Source: Haloarchaeobius amylolyticus | GTDB lineage: Archaea; Halobacteriota; Halobacteria; Halobacteriales; Natrialbaceae | Assembly: GCF_026616195.1 (NCBI RefSeq) | Contig: NZ_JANHDH010000002.1 | Span: 434,001 to 498,000, forward strand | Length of the DNA: 64,000 nucleotides | Direction: 5' to 3' | Shown here: positions 26,648 to 34,002 of the stretch, piece by piece | How the letters are laid out: each line of letters opens with the position of its first letter | Position numbering within the stretch: the first letter of the stretch is position 1 | Made by a program: the position numbers and the translations under genes | The notes under the pieces: model-generated | What the model was told of the DNA's origin: nothing | Databases searched by the model: none | What the model saw: the letters and a program-made list of their open reading frames with translations, nothing else

Positions 26648-28645
26648 GTGACCGAACACTCCCCCTCTCCAGACAAGAAGCGCAGTCTCACTCGCCGTGA
26701 CTATCTTCGTGCGGCATCTGTCGCCGGAATCAGTGCAGCCGCGTTCTCTGGTGCCACGACCGCCAGTGGACAGACGGCCGCCGGAACGGCCGAACCGACC
26801 GTATACAACGTCGTGGAGGAGGGCGCGGACCCGACGGGACAGGAACCCATCGACCCCGTGCTCGGCCGCCTCGAACACGACAACGCGGTCCTGGAGTTCC
26901 CGAACGGCCGGTACAAGATCCAGGACTTCAACATGTACGGCCGGGAGAACTTCACCCTCCGCGGCATCGGCGACGACGTGGTGCTGGTCCCCAGCGAGGA
27001 CTACAACCGCGATTACTGGCTCCAGGGCTGGCACATGCGGAACTTCACCTTCGAGAACTTCACCATCGACAACTCCGCGACCGACTGCGGGCCGTGCATC
27101 TCCTTCGGTGCCCACGACAACCTGCTCGTCCGGAACGTCACGAAGGTCGGCTACCACGATACCGACAGCACGGCCTTCGGGTTCTACGTCCTCGACGAGG
27201 ACGGCCAGGGCCTGGTGGAGAACCTCGTCATGCGCGACGGCTCCATCCCGGTCGCACCCGTCGGCGTCTACACCGCCTCGACCGGCAAGCTCGTCTTCCG
27301 CGACTGCGAGATCGAGGGCTTCGGGAACAACGGCCTCTACGCCTCGACCGGGACCGGCCCCATCGGCGTCGAGGGCGGCGTCTACAAGAACAACCTCCGC
27401 AGCCAGGTCCGCCTCGGCGCACCCGGCAGCTACGTCCGTGACGCCGAGGTCGTCGTCGACGCCAGCCCGGACAAGGTCCGCGAGGACTGGGTCCCGAACT
27501 ACCGCGGTATCCGCATCTCGGACAACCCCGGTCCGGTGACCGTCGAGAACTGCGAGGTCAAGATGCTCCGCGGGCGCGGCTTCGGTGGCATCGTCAACGC
27601 CTTCGACGGCGGCTCGGTCACCGTCCGCGACACCAACATCCACGTCGGCGCGGACTACCTGATGTACTGGAACGACGACACCGCGCCGGCGGTCTACGTC
27701 GACCAGCCCAGCGACTGGGAGCAGTCCGGGCAGGGCGGCGAGCGCCTGTTCGAGAACGTCTCCATCACCGGCAGCGGCGACGCCTTCGGGCGCAACCCGG
27801 TCGTCCTGCTGTTCCGCGGGAACAACACCTTCCGGAACTGCTGTATCCAGCAGACCGGGACCGACCGCGACGGCATCGAGACGTGGAACATCGACCACGA
27901 GGTGACCTTCTTCGACGAGCCGACGGTCGTCGAGGACTCGACGGTGAACGTCCCCGGCGACATGGCCAACGGCAGCGTCGACCTGCAGAACTGCACGGCC
28001 TCGGGCACCTGTCCGGTCCCGAGCGGCGTCGACCCCATGCCGGACGGCCACCGCGCGCAGGTCTCGCTCGCCGACGTTCCCATCCCCGGCAACTCCAGCC
28101 GGAAGACCTACCCCGTGATGGGGACCGACGACAGCAACCCCACGATGCGGTTCTACGGGAACTTCGTCTACCCCAACACGAAGGAGTTCGTCTTCGGGAA
28201 CCTCCAGCACATCATCGACGAGTACGTCGTCACCGGCCGACTCAACGTCGAGTTCCGGTCGGTCGCCTACCCCACCGACCACTACCTCAACAGCGTCCCC
28301 GGGGAGGCACGCCTCGCGAAGCTCGCGGTCGGCGTCTGGGACAAGAACAACTGGGAGAACTACTGGGGCGTCTTCGAGTACCTCTTCGCGAACCAGGGCG
28401 AGTTCGAGTGGGGCACCTGGGAGCAGGACCGCGACCTGCTCGCGGCCGCCGGCGTCGAGCGCGTCGAGGGCTGGATCCCCGCGCTCGTCAACGAGGGCGA
28501 GTACGACGACGAGGTCCTGGCCTCGCGCGAGCAGGCGGCGGCTGACGGCCTCATGTACGTCCCGCAGCTCCACCTCAACGGGGACCTCGCCGGGGCGAAC
28601 TGGGACACGGAGAAGCTCATGGGCTGGATAGACGACCGGCTCTGA
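26648..28645 (+). CDS. TAT-exported parallel beta-helix protein fused to a CXXC-less DsbA-like domain
   Basis: 665 aa from GTG 26648 (ATG 26609 would add 13 residues). TAT signal LTRRDYLRAASVAGISAAAFSGATTASG. Residues ~45-470 are a right-handed parallel beta-helix (pectate-lyase/epimerase fold) with repeated strands such as FTFENFTIDNSA, VFRDCEIEGFGNNGLYAS and VTVENCEVKM. After a short linker, ~490-665 match the thioredoxin_4/DsbA fold: PTMRFYGNFVYPNTKEF where DsbA has F-x-C-P-x-C, ENYWGVFEYLFANQGE, and the cis-proline loop YVPQLHLNG at Pro639. The CXXC is replaced by Y508-P-N-T511, so it cannot be a thiol oxidoreductase. Probably modifies or binds surface polysaccharide. A paralogue lies at 34003. 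Confidence 0.82.
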   Translation: MTEHSPSPDKKRSLTRRDYLRAASVAGISAAAFSGATTASGQTAAGTAEPTVYNVVEEGADPTGQEPIDPVLGRLEHDNAVLEFPNGRYKIQDFNMYGRENFTLRGIGDDVVLVPSEDYNRDYWLQGWHMRNFTFENFTIDNSATDCGPCISFGAHDNLLVRNVTKVGYHDTDSTAFGFYVLDEDGQGLVENLVMRDGSIPVAPVGVYTASTGKLVFRDCEIEGFGNNGLYASTGTGPIGVEGGVYKNNLRSQVRLGAPGSYVRDAEVVVDASPDKVREDWVPNYRGIRISDNPGPVTVENCEVKMLRGRGFGGIVNAFDGGSVTVRDTNIHVGADYLMYWNDDTAPAVYVDQPSDWEQSGQGGERLFENVSITGSGDAFGRNPVVLLFRGNNTFRNCCIQQTGTDRDGIETWNIDHEVTFFDEPTVVEDSTVNVPGDMANGSVDLQNCTASGTCPVPSGVDPMPDGHRAQVSLADVPIPGNSSRKTYPVMGTDDSNPTMRFYGNFVYPNTKEFVFGNLQHIIDEYVVTGRLNVEFRSVAYPTDHYLNSVPGEARLAKLAVGVWDKNNWENYWGVFEYLFANQGEFEWGTWEQDRDLLAAAGVERVEGWIPALVNEGEYDDEVLASREQAAADGLMYVPQLHLNGDLAGANWDTEKLMGWIDDRL

Positions 28646-28666
28646 ACCGGCCGTACGCGGTCGGTT

Positions 28667-29866
28667 TCAGTCCTCGCCGCCCCGGCGACGGGCGAGTTCG
28701 GCGCCGCCGAGCAGCCCCGCCGCGCCGGCGAGGAGCCCCATCCCGGGCAGCTGTGACGCTCCGGGTTGCTCGCCGCCGTCTCCACCGCTCCCGTTCGTCG
28801 TGCCGGTGGTGGCGGCCGACCCGGCCGTGGTCGACCCGGTCGTGGTCGGCGGCTGGGTGGTCGTCTTCGTCGCCGTCTCCTGGAACTTCGGCTTGATCTC
28901 GGCGGCCTCCAGCGCCTCGGTCATCGTGACGATGTCGATGCCCTGGTACTTCGCCTCGCGGATGACCTTCCGGATGCGCTCCGGGCCGAGGTCGTCGTAC
29001 TGGGTGTGCGCCCCGAAGACGGCGAGGCGGTTCTCGTCGGAGATGGTCGCCATCATGTGAGCGAGTTCACTCTCGTTCAGGGCGCGACCCTCCATCTGCT
29101 GACGGTTGAGTCTGTGCGGGTTGAGCCCCGTCATCGGGTTCAGTCCCTCGACCTCGTAGTTGGTGATGGACGTGTAGTACTCCGTGGCCAGCTCCTGTGC
29201 GAGGGGCGACCGGGCCCCGTAGGGGTAGACGAAGTGCTGCGGTTTGTCGATGCCGTGGCTGGCGATGACCTCCTGTGATTTCTCCATCGAGCGACGGATC
29301 TCCGACTCGACGAACCGCTCGGTGACGCCGTCGGCCGGGTCGAAGGACTTTCCGACCGGCTTGCCGAGGATGAGGTAGTCGCCGTTCTCGCCAGTGTTCG
29401 CGCCGACGACCGGCGCCGTCGCCGTCTTCTCGCCGTCCGTGATGCGGATCTCGTACTCCCTGTCCGGGAACGCGCCGTGGATGTTGTCGCGCACCCATAT
29501 CTTCTCGTCCTCGGGCGCGACCGGCTGTGTGACCGGCTGCTCGCCGAGGTTGCGGTGGTACAGCCCGTGCGAGATGATCTCCCAGCCCTCGTCCTCGAGG
29601 GTCCTGATCTCGTCGCCGACGAGCCGGTAGTCGTGGTCCTTCCGGGTCCACGGCGTGTAGCCCGCCACGATGGCGGCACACGCGGGGACGCCCTCCTCCT
29701 TGTGGACCGGGAGCGCTTCGCTCATCGCGCCGTCGTGCCCGTCGTCGTAGATGATGACGAGCTTACCGTTCTGTGACTGACCGCTGACGACTCCGACGCT
29801 CCCGGCGGCGCCGACGGCCGCGGTGGCCTGGAGGAACCGGCGACGGGAGACCTGTGGGGAACTCAT
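28667..29866 (-). CDS. TAT-exported polysaccharide deacetylase-like protein with C-terminal anchor
   Basis: 399 aa. TAT signal VSRRRFLQATAAVGAAGSVGVVSGQ. A NodB-like domain follows: KLVIIYDDGHDGAMSEALP (catalytic/metal Asp pair), EIISHGLYHRNLG (metal His) and FVYPYGARSPLAQEL. This family removes N- or O-acetyl groups from polysaccharides. About 115 residues are inserted between the H and Y-P-Y-G motifs. The tail is a Thr/Gly-rich spacer, then LPGMGLLAGAAGLLGGAELARRRGGED: hydrophobic helix plus Arg cluster, like a PGF-CTERM archaeosortase signal but with P-G-M. It ends 21 bp from the end of the convergent beta-helix gene. Confidence 0.85.
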   Translation of the reverse strand: MSSPQVSRRRFLQATAAVGAAGSVGVVSGQSQNGKLVIIYDDGHDGAMSEALPVHKEEGVPACAAIVAGYTPWTRKDHDYRLVGDEIRTLEDEGWEIISHGLYHRNLGEQPVTQPVAPEDEKIWVRDNIHGAFPDREYEIRITDGEKTATAPVVGANTGENGDYLILGKPVGKSFDPADGVTERFVESEIRRSMEKSQEVIASHGIDKPQHFVYPYGARSPLAQELATEYYTSITNYEVEGLNPMTGLNPHRLNRQQMEGRALNESELAHMMATISDENRLAVFGAHTQYDDLGPERIRKVIREAKYQGIDIVTMTEALEAAEIKPKFQETATKTTTQPPTTTGSTTAGSAATTGTTNGSGGDGGEQPGASQLPGMGLLAGAAGLLGGAELARRRGGED

Positions 29867-29896
29867 ACGCGAACCGTACTGGTGACGGACGTAACA

Positions 29897-29911
29897 CTAT
29901 AGGCCACCTAA
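29897..29911 (-). promoter_or_regulatory. TTA-N9-TAG promoter element of the deacetylase
   Basis: On the minus strand TTA (29911-29909) is followed after nine bases by TAG (29899-29897) within CTATAGTG; the ATG at 29866 is 31 nt on. Same geometry as the other island promoters. A partial site, TAA-N9-TAA, lies a little further up (29930-29944). Confidence 0.45.
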
Positions 29912-30055
29912 CGGGACCGACCCTGCTGCTAAAGGAGTGGGTAAGCCGTTCCATCCCATCGCGAACCAGTGACCCCTATATGAATAGCGGGGTTCGTCCC
30001 ACCGCCCATGTGATGGCGTAACAAGGCTCCTGGGGCCCGGAATCGGCGGTTCGCG

Positions 30056-30097
30056 GCTGGCCCGTCTCCTCCGGAGACGGGCCAGCAGGTATATAAA
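30056..30097 (+). promoter_or_regulatory. perfect 14-bp inverted repeat abutting a TATA box
   Basis: GCTGGCCCGTCTCC (30056-30069), loop TCC, GGAGACGGGCCAGC (30073-30086): every base pairs. TATATAAA follows at 30090-30097 and would start transcription near 30120, before the ATG at 30152. The repeat occupies the place where haloarchaeal activators bind directly upstream of BRE. It could also be a terminator or attenuator, though no gene on either strand ends here. Confidence 0.6.
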
Positions 30098-30151
30098 CCC
30101 TGTCTCGCTGAAGTACCGGAGCGATGGACACTGCCGGAGTACCAGTTGTTG

Positions 30152-31762
30152 ATGACAGAACCCCACTCCTCCGACGACACTCGCGGCACGTTCAGCCGAC
30201 GCGGTTTCCTTCGCGGTGCAGCCGCCTTCGGTCTCGGCGCAGCAGCCCTCTCCGGTGCATCGTCCCCCGCCAGCGCGGCGTCCGGGCCCAGCCGGACGAG
30301 CTACAAGATCAAGGAAGGCACGTACCAGGAGACCACGGTCTACGTGTACGATTCGGGCGTCGCTGGGCCGACGACGATGGTCGTCGGCGGCATCCACGGC
30401 GACGAGAAGTCCGGCTATCTCGCGGCCGACCAGATTGCCCAGTGGTCGGTCACCTCCGGCAAGCTCGTCGTCATGCCGCGGGCGAACGTCGACGCCATCG
30501 CGCTCGACCACCGCCCGTACGACCACGACCTCAACCGGCTGTTCCCGCCGACCGGCGGCACCTGCCAGTCCTCGCTGGCCCGCCACATCTGGAACGCGGT
30601 CGTCGAGCACGACCCCGACTGGATGTTCGACCTCCACAGCTCGCGGGGCATCTACAAGTCCGGCGACGGCGGCGTCGGGCAGGCGCTGTTCCCGACCTGG
30701 ACCTCGCCGGCTCGCGACTACGGCGAGAACGCGGTCGCCGACCTGAACCAGCAGTTCGGCCTCTCCGGCGACGTGGCCTACCGGATGGGCAACACCCTCG
30801 ACGCCGACAACCCGATGCTCATGCACCGGGTCGCGGGCCTGCTCGACCGGCCCGGGTTCATCTGCGAGACGACCGAGAAGCAGCCCCTCGACGAGCAGAT
30901 CCAGTGGCACCTCTACACCGTCGAGCACGTCATGAACCAGTACGGCCAGCAGCGCGGCACGCCGCGGACCACCACGGGTGGGGACGTCGACTTCCACGCG
31001 TCGACGCTCTCGCTGGACGACTACTGGCAGTCGTTCCAGTTCGACCAGTCGCTCTCGTACCCCGCCATCGTCGCGCCCTCGATGTCCTACAACGGCTCGG
31101 ACCCCGCCCACCCGCGCATCGACGACGACAGCAACTCGGGCGGCACGGCCCGCGTCGAGGAGTGGAACTACCTCAACGACAAGCACTACACCGAGAGCGC
31201 CGGCATGCTGGCGTTCCCGGCCAACACCGTCACGCGCTCGGACGACGGCAAGCTCGTCCAGTCGAGCCGCAAGAACGTCGGCGACCAGTGGGAGTACGTC
31301 GAGTTCGACGAGCCCTTCGACGCCACCCCGGTCGTGCTCACCTCGCCGATGAGCGACTGGCACGACACCCCCGTCATCTCGCGGGTCCGGAACGTCACCC
31401 GGTACGGGTTCGACATGCGCCTCCACACCGAGGACGGCGGCCGTGACCTCGCCTGGGACGAACAGGAGCGTACGGCCTGGGTCGCCTTCGAGGAGGGCCC
31501 CGGCACCCTGAACGGGCGCAACTACGAGACCGGCACCCGCAAGATCGACGAGAACTGGGAGTGGATCGACTTCGGGCGCTCGTACGATAACCCGGTGTTC
31601 CTCGCGGCCCCGATGACCTACGAGGGCTGGAACACCGTGACGGTCCGCCACGACGACCTCCGGGCCGACGGCGTCAACGCCTTCCTGCAGGAGGAACAGT
31701 CCGAGGACACCGAGACCGGTCACGTGACCGAGAAGGTCGCCTACTTCGTCATCGACGGGTAG
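30152..31762 (+). CDS. TAT-exported aspartoacylase/M14-like zinc hydrolase with H-type lectin-like tail
   Basis: 536 aa from ATG 30152. TAT signal FSRRGFLRGAAAFGLGAAALSGASSPASA. Residues ~45-270 are a succinylglutamate desuccinylase/aspartoacylase (M14-like) domain: GGIHGDEKSG supplies the H-x-x-E zinc ligands and MFDLHSSRG the later His. Residues ~340-536 hold two beta modules (WEYVEFDEPFDATPVVLTSPMSDWHDTPVISRVRN; WEWIDFGRSYDNPVFLAAPMTYEGWNTVTVRHDDL) resembling the H-type lectin fold. This suggests an enzyme that trims acyl or amino-acid substituents from surface glycans while bound to carbohydrate. Its 3' end overlaps that of the convergent membrane protein by 14 bp. Confidence 0.82.
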   Translation: MTEPHSSDDTRGTFSRRGFLRGAAAFGLGAAALSGASSPASAASGPSRTSYKIKEGTYQETTVYVYDSGVAGPTTMVVGGIHGDEKSGYLAADQIAQWSVTSGKLVVMPRANVDAIALDHRPYDHDLNRLFPPTGGTCQSSLARHIWNAVVEHDPDWMFDLHSSRGIYKSGDGGVGQALFPTWTSPARDYGENAVADLNQQFGLSGDVAYRMGNTLDADNPMLMHRVAGLLDRPGFICETTEKQPLDEQIQWHLYTVEHVMNQYGQQRGTPRTTTGGDVDFHASTLSLDDYWQSFQFDQSLSYPAIVAPSMSYNGSDPAHPRIDDDSNSGGTARVEEWNYLNDKHYTESAGMLAFPANTVTRSDDGKLVQSSRKNVGDQWEYVEFDEPFDATPVVLTSPMSDWHDTPVISRVRNVTRYGFDMRLHTEDGGRDLAWDEQERTAWVAFEEGPGTLNGRNYETGTRKIDENWEWIDFGRSYDNPVFLAAPMTYEGWNTVTVRHDDLRADGVNAFLQEEQSEDTETGHVTEKVAYFVIDG

Positions 31763-33827
31763 GGCCGGCGGCCGTCTCGACGGCGCGAACCATCTCTTCT
31801 CCGCCTCCGCTGCCGTCATCACCGCCACCGTCGTTCCCGTCGTCCGGCACCGCGTCCTGGTCCTCGCCGACACACATCGTCACCTCCCCGTTCGCGTAGA
31901 GGATGCTCCGCTCGGGCCCACACACCTCGTGTCGCTCCACCGGGATGATGCCGGAGCGGTCACCCACCCGGAAGATGGGTGCCCCCGAGGAGTGGTAGCC
32001 GCGATACACCACCACGTCGTTGACCGTGTTGCCCGTCTCCGGGTTCACGAACAGCATCGTCGCCCGCGGGTTCGTCTCCGTCCGGCGGTACACCTCCGTG
32101 TACGGCGAGTCGGTGTACACCGGCTGGTCGTCCGCGACCATGCTCCCGGTCGTGTGCATCCCCGTCAGCTCGGCCTGGTTGTAGCCGAACCGGGGCTGGT
32201 CCTGGTCGAACACGGGGGCGTCGAGGGTCGCGTCGGTCGAGACGAACATGGCGCCCGGGTAGCCCACCGCGAGCAACAGGAACACCATGGTCGCCACCTT
32301 CGCGTTCAGGTTCGTCGCGACGTAGCCCAGGCCGAGCGCGCCGAGGATGGCCATCGGGAGGTACATGAACGCGAACCAGCGCCCCGGCAGGAACAGCCCG
32401 ACGCCCATGATGGGCAGGAACAGGGCGAACAGGATCATCACCGTCACGACGAAGATGAGCAACAGCCGGGCCAGCGAGGTCCGGTCGCTCTTCAGCGCGT
32501 ACAGGCAGCCGAGGACGGTGACCCCGAGCAGGAGCATGAACCCGGCCACGTCGAGGTACGGGATGACCTTGTCGACGATCGAGGGCGTCTGCTCGGCGAC
32601 CGCACCGCCGCCGGAGGTGGCGGTCGACTGGAGGTTGAACAGGCCGGCGGACTCCACCAGCGTCTCCTGGAGCTTCGCGATCATCGCCTCGGTGAACGTC
32701 TCGCCGCGGTACGGCGTCACGCTCCAGACCAGGGTGAGCAACCCGGTCTGGAACACGAGCAGCCCGGAGAGGTCGCGGGTGCTCACGTCCGGGTAGAGCA
32801 CGTCGGTCGTGACGAAGTACTGGACGACGGCCGCGGTCCCGATGGTCACCAGCATGATGAACGCCGACACCTGGTGCGAGAGGGTCAGCGCCACGATGAA
32901 GAAGACGAGCAGGGCGATGTCCCGCGGGTCGCGGTCGTTCAGCACCCGGACGAAGTAGTGGAAGCCCGCGACGAACAGCAACACGCCGAGGCTGGTCGGG
33001 ACGAGGTGGATGCTCCACTTGATGACGTGGTCGCTGAACGCGAACAGGGCCGTCCCGGCCAGCGCCCAGCGGATGGGGACGAACGACCGGCCGGCCGCGT
33101 ACGCCAGCGGGAGCGTCAGCACCATCGCCGCCCCGAGCGACAGGTAGAGCGCGGCTTCGAGGGTCGCGTCGGCCATGATGGCGGTCGCGACCACCAGCAG
33201 GTGGTACAGCGGCGACGCGTAGTACTTCGCGCCGCGCGAGGCGTGCTCGCGCATGACCGCGATGCCACCGGTCTCGCGCACGTCGACCGCGAGCTTGGTG
33301 ATGTGGGTCCAGATGTCGATGCCGACGAAGCCCGCGCTCGTGTGCAGGGCGGTGAACCGCACCGTCGCCGCGAGCGCGACGATCTGGAGCAGGACCAGCC
33401 CCGGGACGAGGTCCTCGTCGGGCGCGAAGAACACCTGACAGAACACCGAGAGCGCGCCGACGGCGGTGACGGCGTGGAACAACGGCGTGCGCTCCCCGGA
33501 CAGGGTGGCGGCGACGATCGCCACCGCGATTGTGACGAAGGTCACCGCGGGCGCGAGTCTGGCGGCCGGGGTCGCCAGTGTCGGGAGGCTGTGCCCGAGG
33601 CCCGTCTCGCGCCGCCGGCTGCTCCTGGCCGACCGCCACGCAATCAGGTAGAGGATGCAGGCGGTGGCCAGCACCAGCGGCAGCGTCTCCGCGAACAGGT
33701 GCGTCAGGACGAACCGGAGGGGGAACAGCGCGAGTGCGAGCAACAACCCGACGATGGCGACGTCCCGGTCGAAGGGGCGGTCGTGTATCCAGGCGACGAC
33801 GCGACTGCCACCGGACGGCGTACTCAT
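31749..33827 (-). CDS. polytopic membrane protein, probable GT-C type glycosyltransferase
   Basis: 692 aa from ATG 33827 (a TTG 12 nt upstream is less likely). About 12-14 transmembrane helices, then an extracellular C-terminal domain with an acidic Gly-rich linker (DDGNDGGGDDGSGGGEE) and a final amphipathic end. A loop after the early helices carries GFVGIDIWTHITKLAVDVRETG and a later SPLYHLL, reminiscent of the acidic catalytic loops of GT-C enzymes using lipid-linked sugars. The family was not recognised with certainty. Location among glycan genes and an island-type promoter support a role in lipid-linked glycan assembly or transfer. Confidence 0.7.
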   Translation of the reverse strand: MSTPSGGSRVVAWIHDRPFDRDVAIVGLLLALALFPLRFVLTHLFAETLPLVLATACILYLIAWRSARSSRRRETGLGHSLPTLATPAARLAPAVTFVTIAVAIVAATLSGERTPLFHAVTAVGALSVFCQVFFAPDEDLVPGLVLLQIVALAATVRFTALHTSAGFVGIDIWTHITKLAVDVRETGGIAVMREHASRGAKYYASPLYHLLVVATAIMADATLEAALYLSLGAAMVLTLPLAYAAGRSFVPIRWALAGTALFAFSDHVIKWSIHLVPTSLGVLLFVAGFHYFVRVLNDRDPRDIALLVFFIVALTLSHQVSAFIMLVTIGTAAVVQYFVTTDVLYPDVSTRDLSGLLVFQTGLLTLVWSVTPYRGETFTEAMIAKLQETLVESAGLFNLQSTATSGGGAVAEQTPSIVDKVIPYLDVAGFMLLLGVTVLGCLYALKSDRTSLARLLLIFVVTVMILFALFLPIMGVGLFLPGRWFAFMYLPMAILGALGLGYVATNLNAKVATMVFLLLAVGYPGAMFVSTDATLDAPVFDQDQPRFGYNQAELTGMHTTGSMVADDQPVYTDSPYTEVYRRTETNPRATMLFVNPETGNTVNDVVVYRGYHSSGAPIFRVGDRSGIIPVERHEVCGPERSILYANGEVTMCVGEDQDAVPDDGNDGGGDDGSGGGEEMVRAVETAAGPTRR

Positions 33828-33857
33828 TGGTTCGCCCAACTGCTCGTACCCTCATTG

Positions 33858-33872
33858 TTATCGGCTGGGTAA
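33858..33872 (-). promoter_or_regulatory. TTA-N9-TAA promoter element of the GT-C-like gene
   Basis: Minus strand CGCTTACCCAGCCGATAACA: TTA, nine bases, TAA ending at 33858, 31 nt before the ATG at 33827. It closely resembles the glmU element (CGCTTA at the same place, CGATAACAA at the TATA position). Confidence 0.55.
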
Positions 33873-34002
33873 GCGGATGCGGGCCCGATACCGGCGGTTT
33901 ACGCCCTCCGAAACATTGCAGAACGGTCGTGAAAACGTGCAAAATCCGCAACGAACGGCAACGACTGTCCGGTACTAAGTGGGTAACCCGAGGTGCGTTG
34001 GG

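Noticed and set aside
29930-29944. Additional member of the TTA-N9-TAA set
   Set aside because: Reads TAA-N9-TAA, not a dyad; a better-placed element at 29897-29911 serves the deacetylase.
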